NCBI GenBank assembly: GCA_963281255.1 | Contig: OY725489.1 | Coordinates: 3,100,001 to 3,164,000 of the forward strand | From: Aphrocallistes beatrix | Taxonomy: Eukaryota; Porifera; Hexactinellida; Sceptrulophora; Aphrocallistidae | Direction of reading: 5' to 3' | DNA: 64,000 nt | The notes under the pieces: model-generated | Seen by the model: the letters and a program-made list of their open reading frames with translations, nothing else | What the model was told of the DNA's origin: nothing | Database searches by the model: none | Translations under genes and position numbers: made by a program | Shown: positions 1 through 10,823 of the stretch, in pieces | Layout: each line of letters begins with the position of its first letter | Numbering within the stretch: position 1 is the stretch's first letter

Positions 1-616
1 GCTCTCCTTCGATGTCTTTTGGTAGCTGAGAAGCGAAGATTGGTGTGACGAATTTCATATCCACTCCAGCATGGAAAGCCTTCCGTCTTATTTCTAAAAA
101 ATAATCATCAATCTGGTTCCCAGGCTCCCAATCTGACCCAGCGCTGTCCAACAGGCGGCCGCGTTGCCTGCTTCAATCTCCCCCTTTTTACCCACTTTTA
201 GACAAATTTTCAAAAATTTTCCATATCATGCATCTCGTTTTCTCGTTGGTAGGGACATATGGCTGATAGACCATGGTCCTACCAATTCTTTTCAATAGAT
301 ATCAGCTTCTATTGTTCACGATACAAATTGTCCAAAATGCCTCTATCCATACCTATCCCGAGTGCACGCCCCTGTATTGCGGCCCGCCACTAAATGGTAT
401 GAAGTAGTAGTCCCGAAGTAAATATAGTCGGACAGCCCTGATCTGACCTATAGAGTTCCTGCACCATCTGATATTGTCAATAGGTGGGAAGATATCTTCC
501 AGGGTCTTCAACGCACCTTCGATCGTCGTAGCGTCTTTTACGATGTCCCTAACCAATTCGCGTTCGGTGGGTCTGCAAAAAGTGCAGGTCCAGTAGCCAT
601 TGAGAGTTTTGTTCAC
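1..616 (-). pseudogene. gag-like retroelement fragment, running off the left edge
   Basis: An 87-residue open frame at 353-616 reads on the minus strand and carries a stretch near TIEGALKTLEDIFPP that resembles the N-terminal gag region of arthropod retroelements. After its stop, another minus frame close to the window edge reads FLEIRRKAFHAGVDMKF, again gag-like in style. The two pieces are in different frames with stops between them, so this looks like a decayed gag. No reverse transcriptase, zinc knuckle or LTR is visible, because the downstream part would lie outside the window. The family is uncertain; a low-complexity host exon is an alternative. The assignment is inference from sequence style. 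Confidence 0.3.
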
Positions 617-1194
617 GTTGGATTGTAGTATTTATGTGAGATCCGAATATAATTATCTAAATGTGATCAGTGGCAGGTGGCAGATGAAACACTACAATGA
701 GTTGAATAACATAATTGTACTTAAATATAAGATAGTAACTCAATGCCTAATAGATATGACTTGGGTGGTCTGTTGTAGCTAACTAATAACAAATGCGAGG
801 CATGACAGGGAAAAAATTTTATGAAATATTTGTTACATAACAATTGAACAGCTCCGACGCAAAACATATACATATACTAGATTCAATGTATATGAAGATC
901 ATAAACGGAACAGCTGTGTCAAGTCCTAAGCAAGCAGCTATAGTAAAGCAGTGTGATAGGTGATAGACTGTGGAAACAATTCGTCCCTCGTAATACATCA
1001 GTTTCCTATCCGGATCCAGCAGAAATCATTGCATATTCCAGACAGAGGGAAACTCCCGTTTGCGTGTGTCAGGTGTTAGGCAATAAATGGAGTGTGAAAT
1101 GTTTCCACAATACGTGATTCGTTCAATGGATCTTTCGCCGCTTTCCCCAGGGAGGAGGGGAGTTTTGTCTTCCAGATAATATAGTTACTGATCT
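617..1194. other. gap: no recognisable gene
   Basis: A+T-rich sequence with only short, unsupported reading frames. I see no TE termini or RNA gene here. Confidence 0.5.
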
Positions 1195-2174
1195 AGAAGA
1201 GTCAGCAATAAATGGGGAATGCTGTCCGAAGTTGGTTGAACAAATACATGATCTGCCTAAAATCAATAACGACGCAGAATAGACCTTCGGAATGTATTAC
1301 CTGAATATATAAATATGGTGCGAATGTACCCATATCCGTTGTTAAAATTTAGATCAGTCATCACCTGATTGCGCAATAGGTCATTTTTGTGACAAATTTA
1401 GTGATTTTCAGGTCGTTTATTAAGTGCACTTCCAAGTGGTTTTATTATATTTTTCTCGTATAGAACTGGGCTGTGAACGGATTTCTGCGAACTGTTTGAA
1501 ATTTTTCATAGAATGTTACTACATCCCAGCGTTGCTATGGAAACGCATTTTGTTCAGTTGAGGTGATATCTTGAAAACCAAACTATGCATTCAAATTTTA
1601 TCTTATTTGATAGCTAATATACTACTTCTTATAAAGTCAATATAATTTCCACGTCTAGATTCAATGATTAACGAGTTATTAGACAAATTATCACTTGGGT
1701 CACATTTACTAATTTGTATAATAACTCGTTGACCATTAAATCTAGACGTGGAAATTATATTATGACTTTATAGGAAGTAGTATATTGCGGTTTTCAAGAT
1801 ATCACCTCAACTGAGCAAAATGCGTTTCCATAGCAACGCTGGAATGTAGCAACATTCCATGAAAAAAATTCAAACTGTTCGCATCAATCCGTTCACAACC
1901 CAGTTCAATACGAAAAAAAAATAAAAAAATCACTAAATTTGTCCCAAATATGACCTAATGCTCAATCATGTGATGACTGATCGAAATTTTAACAACGGAT
2001 ATGGGTACTTTTGCACCATATTTATATATGCAGGTAATACATTCCGATGGTCTATTCTGTGTCGTTAATGATTTTATGCAGATCATGTATTTGTTCAATC
2101 ATCTTCGACCGCATCACTGGTCCATTTTTCAGATTTAGATGTCAGGTCTTACTAAGTATATACAGAGGGCTATG
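1195..2174. repeat. large foldback (palindromic) element, family FB1, copy 1
   Basis: The sequence from about 1219 to 1690 is repeated in inverted orientation from about 1700 to 2114, so the region could fold into a hairpin with arms over 400 bp. Matching landmarks are GAACAAATACATGATCTGC (near 1229) against its complement (near 2080), and TTGCTATGGAAACGCATTTT (near 1532) against its complement (near 1820). The right end reads GGGCTATG near 2174, like the terminus of copy 2 at 28144-29208. The left terminus is not clear and may be truncated. There is no reading frame. Copy 2 has a clean target duplication, so the family transposes, presumably with enzymes supplied in trans. Confidence 0.75.
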
Positions 2175-2484
2175 GCTATTCTAACTATTTTGCAATTTTG
2201 AGTCGATTTCGATCCCTCTACCATAGATAATGGTTAAATAATTAACGTTTTACAAATATTTCTGAATCAATATAATACAATGACGTCATTATGATAACTC
2301 ATTATTTTGTTAAAAAACTTTTTTGCTTTATGATTATTTTAAATATATAAAATCTTATATTAACAAATTTAACTTGTAAGCCCATAAATTCATTCATTTT
2401 GACATAGTTTGAGGGGATTTATGAAGCTGTCTTATAGTGGGGACACCGTGTCCCCTCTGGGCATTCTACGGTTAAATCAATTTT

Positions 2485-2580
2485 CTTTGCTGTTAACAGC
2501 CAAATTTGAGCTGTTAACAGTCAATTCGAGCTGTTAACAGCCCAATTTGAGCTGTTAACAGCCAACTCGAGCTGTTAATA
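2485..2580. repeat. short tandem array of the palindrome GCTGTTAACAGC
   Basis: Four to five imperfect units of about 22 bp, each centred on the self-complementary GCTGTTAACAGC and separated by short spacers such as CAATTTGA or CAACTCGA. A related cluster lies at 17810-17880. The flanks (2175-2485) are A+T-rich and contain nothing I recognise. Confidence 0.7.
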
Positions 2581-2787
2581 ATTATCACTTAGGTATTTCT
2601 AATGAACTACAATATAATAGACATAGCTCAAGTTAACAATTACGACTACATGTACTTGTGAAGGCCTGCCAAGAAGGAACAAACTTTATTGCCAAACTAA
2701 CACAACAAATCTCAATCAATTTTTTATTATTTATTTTTATTTACCTTGCGATAATAAAAATATAAAAATCTTTTGGAAATATTTCAG

Positions 2788-3464
2788 GTAAGCATCTCAA
2801 TTCACTATATAGCATTTCAGATGTAATCCTTTTACCTGTCATATGTACTTTTTAGGAAGATGAGGGGTTTCTGAATTGTCTGGGGCGGGGGGATGATCCT
2901 CCTCCCCCCACTCGTCCTCCGGACCCACCCGATCCACCCCCAAACACTATCTCTCACCCACTCTCACTCTCTCCTCTCTCTCAATCTCCAACAACCACCT
3001 CAGCCACTCCTCATCCTCCCACAACTCCTCCAGCTACTATCGACGATTTGACGGCACATGTGTCAGCGCTTGCACTTGCTCATGACTCGGACTACGCTGA
3101 GCTGAAGGCATCTATCACTGAGTTGCAATCATCTACGGGATCATAATTGTCGACGCTTGCAGACAGGTTCGCTCAGATGGAACGCAATACTGCAGCTGTT
3201 ATAGCGGAAGTTGTGAGAGAAAATCGCGAACTTCGAGCTGAGAATGTATGTCTGAGTGCGCAAATTAGAAGCAGCGAAGTCACTACACAACTTGACGGAA
3301 CTTCTGCTCCTCTTTCATCAATCACACCCACAGTGGAGCCATCCCCACCAGCAGTGGATGACAGTATCAGCGATCAACAAGAAGCTGTTTCATCTCCCAA
3401 GCAATGGAGACGCGGCGGCAACCTCCGATCCTTGGATCAAATGAAGCCTCCTCGACCTTATTAA
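2788..3464 (+). pseudogene. proline-rich/coiled-coil gene of unknown function (family CC), copy 1
   Basis: A 68-bp GT-AG intron (2788-2855, GTAAGC to TTTTTAG) leads into an exon that begins GAAGATGAGG. The exon encodes a proline-rich stretch (DDPPPPTRPPDPPDPPP), then a coiled-coil-like part around MERNTAAVIAEVVRENREL, then a conserved tail SITPTVEPSPPAVD. An in-frame TAA at 3144-3146 breaks it; the inverted copy at 4938-5434 has sense codons there. An ATG immediately after the acceptor is out of frame with the proline-rich part, suggesting a further frameshift. The product is unknown to me. It recurs at 35330-35815 and 39630-40140, always as inverted pairs, which suggests a TE-borne gene. It could be a gag-like or DNA-binding accessory protein, but nothing proves that. 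Confidence 0.55.
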
Positions 3465-3496
3465 GTTATTTGCTTTCTATTATTATTGTAATTATA

Positions 3497-4832
3497 CTTA
3501 GGGCATTCAATTAGTTCGTAACCCTGCAATTATTTTTACTATTAGGAAACCTAAACATCAAAAACTACATTAAATGTTCAAAGTAGTCTCCCTTCTGCTC
3601 AATTACTAGCTTTAAACGTTCAATCCACTTAAAAAAAGTCTTCTTATACTCCTCTTGGGGGATGTCTCTGAGATACAGACGAATTGCCCTTTCAATTTGC
3701 ACATCTTCCTCAAAAACTGACCCAGCTAGATGTCTTTTGAGCCCATCGAAGAGCCAAAAGTAGCAGGGTGCTAGGTCAGGACTATGTGGTGGATGTTCTA
3801 ACTCCTCAAGACCCATAGAAGCAATTGTTTCCTTCACCTCCTTAGATTTGTGTGGTCTGGCATTATCGTGCAAAAGTTTTATTCCTTTGAGTCCGGTGGC
3901 TGGTCGACGCTTAAAATAATGTTTTTGGATCTCAGGAAGAACAATTGTTGCGTAGAAGTTGCCAGTGATTGTTTGCCCCTTTGGGGCACAGATTTGGCAC
4001 ACTGGACCATACGCATCAAAAAAAATCGTGTACATAACCTTGGGGGTCCAGCGATCGGGTCTCGGTAATCCTGGGGGAGCACTCCCTTTTGCCACCCATA
4101 CCTTATTCTGTTGCTTGCGTGGAGGTTCTGAATATATTATCCAAGTTTCATCCCCGGTAAATATTTCAGATAATCGCCTCTCATCGCAATGCTCATATTT
4201 TTCAAGCAAGTTTTTGGCCATTCTCAGTCGGTTCTTCTTTTGAGCCTGTGTTAAGAAATGTGGAACCCAACGTGAACAAACCTTTGACATACCGAGATGC
4301 TTTGTCAGAATAGTATGAACACTTCCCGTTAACAAGTCCAGGGTGCCAGCTAACTGTTCTACTGTAATATGCGGATCAGAATCGCACATTTCAGCTACAA
4401 GAGCAATATTGTTGGAGGTAGTAGCAGTAACGGGTTGTCCCATCCGAGGGTCATCTTCAATCGACTCCCTAACTCCACGAAAACGAAGACTCCACTTCTT
4501 AACCGTCGATTCCGAACAGGCCTCTTCCCCAAATACGGTTACCAAGTCTTGGTGGATATTCCTTGGAGTATCGCTGAGTAATGAGCGAATTTTGATGTAG
4601 GCTCTCTGCTCTAGTAAAATTTCGCTCGATTTTGAAGCCATAAATTCTTCTGTGGTTACTATAGCCAATCTTTAGGAAAACGTAACTTGGAAAATAATCA
4701 ATCGCTTCTATCAAACTAAATTGCTCCTACGAGAAGAATATATAAGCTATATAATTGGAAGCAAATAGGGGAGAAATGTAGTTAAACAATATAAGTAAAA
4801 GCGAGGATTACGAACTAACTGAATGCCCTAAG
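3497..4832 (-). mobile_element. mariner element, complete, TA target duplication
   Basis: Terminal inverted repeats of about 30 bp begin CTTAGGGCATTCA at 3497 and end TGAATGCCCTAAG at 4832. TA flanks both ends (3495-3496 and 4833-4834). The 1336-bp length is normal for mariner, and a single transposase frame on the minus strand fills it. It lies between two inverted copies of the CC gene. Confidence 0.9.
3565..4668 (-). CDS. mariner transposase, full length, third catalytic Asp replaced by Tyr
   Basis: A 367-residue uninterrupted frame inside clear mariner termini. Residues 25-130 look like the paired helix-turn-helix region that binds the terminal repeats. The linker motif WVPHFLT (134-140) is a variant of the usual WVPHEL. 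The DDE/D core shows TGDETWI (first Asp, 173) and LLHDNARPH (second Asp, 268). The third position reads HSPDLAPCYFWLF, where Tyr303 sits at the 34-residue spacing expected for the final Asp of a DD34D enzyme. The codon is TAC, one base from GAC. From family knowledge this residue binds catalytic metal, so the protein is probably inactive for cleavage, although it may still bind DNA. Met10 is an alternative start; I kept the upstream ATG because the frame is open. Confidence 0.92.
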   Translation of the reverse strand: MAIVTTEEFMASKSSEILLEQRAYIKIRSLLSDTPRNIHQDLVTVFGEEACSESTVKKWSLRFRGVRESIEDDPRMGQPVTATTSNNIALVAEMCDSDPHITVEQLAGTLDLLTGSVHTILTKHLGMSKVCSRWVPHFLTQAQKKNRLRMAKNLLEKYEHCDERRLSEIFTGDETWIIYSEPPRKQQNKVWVAKGSAPPGLPRPDRWTPKVMYTIFFDAYGPVCQICAPKGQTITGNFYATIVLPEIQKHYFKRRPATGLKGIKLLHDNARPHKSKEVKETIASMGLEELEHPPHSPDLAPCYFWLFDGLKRHLAGSVFEEDVQIERAIRLYLRDIPQEEYKKTFFKWIERLKLVIEQKGDYFEHLM

Positions 4833-4937
4833 TATATGTAGACATTATAACTTTTGAGATTCGGAATCTGCATAACGAATTAACAAATAAAATTGTTAAA
4901 ATATTAAATCTTACGTACCGTATTGCTTCGAATTATT

Positions 4938-5434
4938 TTAAATATAGATGCGCTTTGGATTTTTTTCTTTAGAATGGTCAGCCGCGTGCCATTGCTTTGG
5001 TGAAACAGCTTCTTGCTGATCGCTGCTACTGACATCCACTGTTGATGGGGATGACTCCACCGTGGGTGTGATTGATGGAAGAGGAGCAGAAGTTCCGTTA
5101 AGCTGAGTAGTGACTTCGCTGCTTCTAATTAGTGCACTCAGACGTACATTCTCAGCTCGAAGTTCGCGATTTTCTCTCAGAACCTCCACCATAACAGCTG
5201 CAGTATTGCGTTCCATCTTGAGCGAACTTGTCTGCAAGCGTCGACAATGCTGATCCCGTAGATGATTGCAACGATATATGCTTTCAGCTCAGCGTTGTCC
5301 GAGTCATGAGCATGTGTAAGCGCTGACACTTGTGCCATCAAATCGTCATAGTAGCTGGAGGACAGTGGGAGGATGGGAAGTGCCCCGGGACTGGTTGGAG
5401 ATGAGAGAGAGAAGAGATTGAGGGAGTTGTACAT
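4938..5434 (-). pseudogene. proline-rich/coiled-coil gene (family CC), inverted copy 2
   Basis: Minus-strand copy of the gene at 2856-3464. It encodes MERNTAAVMVEVLRENREL, the tail PLPSITPTVESSP and DQQEAVSPKQW. A one-base insertion just upstream of MERN shifts the frame relative to copy 1, so the product is split between a 99-residue and an 85-residue frame that overlap near 5177-5237. The copy stops at about 5434 within the proline-rich part, so the inverted match to copy 1 ends there. Function unknown. Confidence 0.5.
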
Positions 5435-5589
5435 ATTGTAAATAATTAGAACTGTAGTAAATAATTAGAATGTTACATGTAGTTTTCACATGCAGTTCAA
5501 TAAATTATTCAAACGCAAGTTAGTTTACACAATTTTCATAATAGGGACATACCTAGCTTATACAATTGGGGGACATCTCTTGTTTAAAA

Positions 5590-6460
5590 ACATTATAATT
5601 TAGAATATTACTATGGCCCAACCCAAATCCAAGAAGATAAAATTGGGAATAACAATTGGTACAATTATAACATTGAAATGGAAAACAATGTGACCCCCGA
5701 TATGAATCTTAGATCGTTTCCAGGGGGAATATTGCTTAAAAACAATTCCCAATAAAAATTAGAGTGAATTATAATTATAATAAAATTAATTATTATTATT
5801 ATTATCGATATCGATATTGATATCTTCAAACTAAAGTAGCAAACGCTTCTTGGAAACCAATTATTGCTCAAGAAATGTGATAACATGGCAGAAATCATCA
5901 ACTGAACTTATAACATTTACGTTTGGTAAACTGGAATGTTTAATACCACCCGCGAATATTTTATAAGCATGCTTTATAGTGATCATTGAGCTCAAAATAG
6001 GAAATAAAAACACCTTCCAATGGAACCCAATTAGAGTTGAAGGTATGTTTTGAACCAATAGAAGTCAATCAATGGAAGAATATGTTCACACATTTACGTT
6101 TGGTAACCTGGAATGTATTGACGAAACCTCAAGATAACTTACTATAACTTGCGATAATAAAAATTCATCCATGAGAAGATTACTGATTGAAATATCGTAT
6201 TCAGATAGATAACTGATCAAGATATTGCTAAATAAAGGAGGGATGGGTTGTGTAATTTATAAAATTTTGATTTTAGGACACTTGATTCAATCTATCTAAT
6301 TATCTTAACTGAGCTGCTGGTAGCGGAGGTAGAAATTAATGAGTAGACAGACGTTAGGATTGAGAAGCAATATTTTATTATAATTTGCTTCTCTTTATGA
6401 AATGTTAGATTTATTCATAGATCAAACCAAAATAGTATTGGTTTAGGCATCACTGAACTC
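5590..6460. repeat. dispersed repeat R2, copy A
   Basis: Begins near ATGGCCCAACCCAAATCC and continues through CTTTATGAAATGTTAGATTT. The same sequence in the same orientation is found at 12560-12747 plus 14677-15335, where a TTAA-flanked element splits it. Non-coding; the short frames across it are unsupported. The stretch 5435-5590 between the CC copy and this repeat shows nothing recognisable. Confidence 0.75.
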
Positions 6461-6752
6461 TCTGATAACCAGTTCCATGGTTAGTAACTGAAATATTTTA
6501 ACAACTGATATATTTTGCACTAACACAATTCAATCAACTAGTGTAATAGAGTCAACAATTACGATAATCTAATTTGAGCAAATACATGATGATCAATGCA
6601 ATGAACCCAATTCTACTGTTCTAGATTATAGTGGGCCTAAGTCAAATTCCGGATGTAATATATTTTTAGCTCAAAGCTCTTCGGGAGGTATAAAATATCG
6701 AGCTCTCGACCATATGCATCTGCAACCCAACCGAAAACGGCACTGGAATGCT

Positions 6753-8964
6753 TTAGTACTTGCCGTAAAGCCCAGGCTGTCCCTGCAATGTGGCAATTTG
6801 TAAAGGAATGGATGGAGTAGACAGCTTCACAGCAGGTGCATTCTTTCTAGTTGTAAAATTCCCACAGAGTGACAGAATGATGCTTTCTTTGAACCATGCT
6901 AGGATGTGTTTTTGTTGCGCTGCTTGATTCCACAATCCCTTTGCTCTCTTTGATGTCTTGTAGAGTATAAAGGCATTCACAACCGCTGAATCCAAGAGGT
7001 GGAAGAAGATCTTATTATAACCACGCTTGGATGTCAATGGGATGGAGTGTTGTCCAACCATCCTATCGTGTCTATCAACTCCGCCCATCCGGTTGTTATA
7101 TGCCTTGAGTAGTGGAAGGCTAGGGATTTGTTGTTTCGTGTAGATCTTCGACGAGTCTCGGATGTTCTTTTCTTGGAACTGTTCCCTAGAAGATGGAATA
7201 TTTGGTAGGCAATTATTTAGAAAAATAACCTTCTTATCCTCACCACGGTATTTCTTGTCATTCCACACAGTGATAGAAACTGGTTCTTTTGCAGTGAGAT
7301 GTTCCACGATTCCATCATGATGATAGGTCAATTTGGTATCAAGAATGAACCATTTGAATGCCCAAGTGAGTGGATGCATATTTTAAACTAAATAATTGAG
7401 ATCAGGAGGAAGAGTAATGTTATTTGATGTACCAACCATACCTGTTTGTCTGGATCGCAAGTACGCTGCGAGATCGAGGTGGGAAAAGAACCTGTCGCAG
7501 TATACTACGTGGCCTTTATCCAGAAATGGTTGCGTTAGCTGTAGAACAACATCACGTCCTCCCAAATACCCGACTGTGCTACCTAAATAAATTGTTTGAG
7601 ATAAAGAGTAGCCACAGCAGCCACAACAAAGAGACCACGACTACACGCCATATTTATTGGGTTTCGACTTCATGTATTGTCGTATCACGCTGCTTCCGTA
7701 AAATTTGACCATCATTTCGTCAATTGAGAGTGATCTTGCAGGCTTGAGTAACTTCTTGCATTGGGTGTTGAAGCTGGAAAAGAGTGAACCAAGTTTTGCT
7801 TCGAATCTCTCGGCTGTAGATAGATTTGTAGGTAGCTGTTGGTTATCTACAAGATGAAGCATTTTTAATAGCTGTTCAAACCTATCGCGTGTCGTGTGTT
7901 TACTGAAATGAGGAAGAAAATAGATTTCAGAGTTGGTGAAATAGGAAAGGCTATTCGGCATAGGAGCAAGAGAAGTCCAGAGAAGCAATCCAACAAAACA
8001 TCTAAGCTCCTCATAGGTTGGCACAGCAAAGTTGTGTGGAGGAGAGTCTAGGTGTTGTTGCTTTCTGTACCTCTTTATTTCATTTAGAATTCTGAATTCG
8101 TATTGCCGAAATATATTGCATCAAAGAATTGGATGGACTCATCACAGTCAATTAGATGATGAGCCTCATCGGAGAATGCTGTAAAGCTGGAGGATTGGGG
8201 TGAATTGGTTGTGTGGGCTCCTGAATTGCTAGAGGTACCCGCTCGAATCTTTGTATTGGTAGCCTCTTTACGTTGAGAGCATCCGAAAAAGGCTCGTGGA
8301 AGAATGGTAGAAATTCGAGGAGTTCGTGTTTTGAAGGATCCCAAATCTCTGGATAGAAGCGCTCTATTGGTGTCCGCATCTTGCTAAGCAATCACTATAC
8401 GAGCTTTTTGATAACTGCATCTTTGTCTCTGAGTTAGCTTCAATTGAGTAGGCAAATAAGTCCACCCTTTCTAGTCCACTCAATGAGACTCGTCGCTGAT
8501 TAGGCCAGAAGCCAAGCCGAGTTTCCCATTGAGTGGAAGGGGATAGAAATCAGGTGAACTTTGCACGATATTGAATATCTGGTTGATGTTCTGCTGCTGC
8601 TGTGGCGTCTCCTATTTAAAATATTTCCTAAACAATTTCGATTGTTTTGAGGTTGGATTATATAAGTATCTAAGACGCTTGGATTTCAGTGAGATACACG
8701 AGTTTTCTGCCCGCTTATTGGTATATTTGTGTCCATTGAATGTAGAATACTGTTCGATCCATCAAACGAAGCACCAGAGTTAGGAGATATTGGAGACTCT
8801 AAATATGTTTCTTCATCATCTAAATCGGATTCATCTGTAGTATCTTCATCATCAAAGGAACTCTCAAATTCATTGGAGAGCGGACATTCAGCTTGAGGTA
8901 TGGTGTCCGGAGAGTGATAAGTTTCTTCGTCATATAATAAGTTTTCTAGAAAAAGAGAAGACAT
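6753..8964 (-). pseudogene. piggyBac-type transposase, copy 1, decayed and lacking the cysteine-rich tail
   Basis: Cut-and-paste transposase of the piggyBac family in several broken minus-strand frames. From the N-terminus: an acidic segment (8686-8964, MSSLFLENLLYDEETYH), RTPIERFYPEIWD (about 8370), then the catalytic core with PARSLSIDEMMVKFYG (about 7735), YCDRFFSHLDL (about 7475) and NNRMGGVDRHDRM (about 7080), matching the three acidic catalytic positions of the family. An in-frame TAA sits at about 7382 just before MHPLTWAFKWF, and a frameshift lies near 7641. The protein stops at 6753, before the C-terminal cysteine-rich zinc domain seen in the copy at 41004-43400. At the site of the 81-87 bp intron of the palindrome copies, this copy is continuous (DALNVKRLPIQRFERV). 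Not functional as it stands. Confidence 0.85.
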
Positions 8965-9443
8965 TTTAAAATTGTTAGCTTCAAATATATTCAATTATAA
9001 CAAGTTGACAAATTTTCGGGTTATATATATTCTGCCTGTTCAATTTGAATTATCATTTATCACCAGAAGTAACAATATGTGGTGATTTGGGTGGTATCAA
9101 TTACGAAATCGATAGTATTGTAAATAATTAAGATTATATTGTGCATCGTTCTGGATTTAAAATATTATATTATAGTATCTAGCTTGTAAATACCAAACAA
9201 AGAAGTGATTATCTCAAATTACATTAGATAAATCCTCTCCATTTCAAACCTTCAATTTGACCAAATAACAAACGAGACACTAAAATTTAGTGTCTCGCTT
9301 GATTGCGAACATTCTTTGTTCACTGGAAGCTGCAATTTAATATTGTCACAATGTACCACCAACAAAAAGCGGGATGCAACTGCTTCACTACCATATTGAT
9401 TATACTCCACCAGGATGGTGATGCCAAAACTGATCAATCATTA
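8965..9443. other. gap: no recognisable gene
   Basis: A+T-rich sequence upstream of the piggyBac remnant, possibly its 5' flank. A 61-residue minus frame at 9252-9437 matches nothing I know. I could not locate piggyBac terminal repeats. Confidence 0.4.
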
Positions 9444-9445
9444 TA

Positions 9446-10823
9446 CACTGGCGGTCATTAATAATTACTCACTTGAATATTACATCTTTTTCGTAAGATA
9501 ATTAGCATGTACGGTTTATTTATAACTACTAACTAACTACAATTATATCAAATACGATACTAATACCTAGTAGGCCCCCCTTAACTTTAATAACTGCTGC
9601 ACACCTTCGAGGCATGCTGTCATACATCTTGGAGAGTCTTTCTATTTTATGCCATTCCAAGCTTCAGGAATTGCTGAGAGAAGTTCCTTATGATTTGTGG
9701 GTTGTATTCGTGTACAGTCGTTCCAATGTGATCCCAGAGATTCTCAATAGGATTCAGATCGGGAGATTGTGCTGGCCAATCCATCACATCGATCTCATTG
9801 GACTCAAACCATTCTTTGACAAGGGAAGACCTGTGACAAGGGGCATTATCCTGCTGGAACTGGCAGTTGTTGGTTAAAGCATGTAAATGAATTGATGGAA
9901 TAAGGTTATTATCCAAAATATCGATGTAGGATCTGCCATTCAAACTCCCCTTAACATCACAGAGTAATCCTATTCAAGGTGCAGTCATACATCCCCATAC
10001 CATGATGCCACCGCCCCCATGTTTCACTATAGTTTGAACGCAGGTCTCATGAAATTCTTCCCCAGGCATTCGTCGCACATATACCCGACCATCACTTCTA
10101 TACAGCAAGAATCTTGACTCGTCGCTAAAAATAACCCGTGCCCATTGTGCAGGAGTCCAATCTCGATGAACTCTAGCATAGGCTAGACGAGCCTTCTTGT
10201 GTTTGACGGTCAATCTCGGTTTTCTCCTAGGCTTGCGTCCGATAAGTCCAACCTCCCGCAACCTCCTCTGGGTGGCAGAAATGGAAATATCTATTCCATG
10301 TTTACGCCTTATTTCATTTCTTACCTGAGGAGCAATCATAAATCGATCTGTTTTGCTCTTCCGCACTTGTAAACTGTCTTCTCGTCGGGTCGTTTTTCTA
10401 GCCCTTCCTGGAATTGACCGATCCGCTAGGCCACCATTCGTTTTTTCCTTCTTGAGGATAAGTGACACGCTTTTTTAGCAACACTCAACTCAGCTATTTG
10501 TTCAGCTATTTCAGCTATTTTTCTCCGAGAATAACCTTCCTGATCTAGTGCAACAATCTTTCCTCGGTTTTCTATGGTGATTCTTCGCTTATAAATAGAC
10601 ATTTTTGGCTAATATTAGAAATTTGTTCAATCCGAGATCAGAATTCAAGTTGATTATATAAATCTGAGTTTCTAATTTCAACTTGATTATTACGGTTATT
10701 AGTTGATATTGTATCAATATAATGGTTGAATAATAAGATCATTCTTGATTTTGGAAGTTAAAGCATAGATCTATGCTAAATTCTATATATGGCAAAGTGA
10801 GCAATTATTTATGACCGCCAGTA
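9446..10823 (-). mobile_element. Tc1-like element with 30-bp terminal repeats
   Basis: The left end reads CACTGGCGGTCATTAATAAT and the right end is its near complement, ending ATGACCGCCAGTA. TA lies on both sides. Length is 1378 bp. A decayed Tc1 transposase on the minus strand fills it. Confidence 0.85.
9600..10602 (-). pseudogene. Tc1-family DD34E transposase, decayed
   Basis: The likely start is the ATG at 10602 (MSIYKRRITIENRGK), followed by an N-terminal helix-turn-helix region. A frameshift lies near 10470-10480. The catalytic core has FSDESRFLLY (first Asp), FQQDNAPCHR (second Asp) and SPDLNPIENLW (Glu, 34 residues after the second Asp), the DD34E signature of Tc1. An in-frame TGA at 9974-9976 interrupts the core. 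The C-terminus stops at 9647 and continues only with further stops. The terminal repeats remain recognisable, so the element could still be moved in trans, but this gene cannot make an intact enzyme. Confidence 0.88.
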
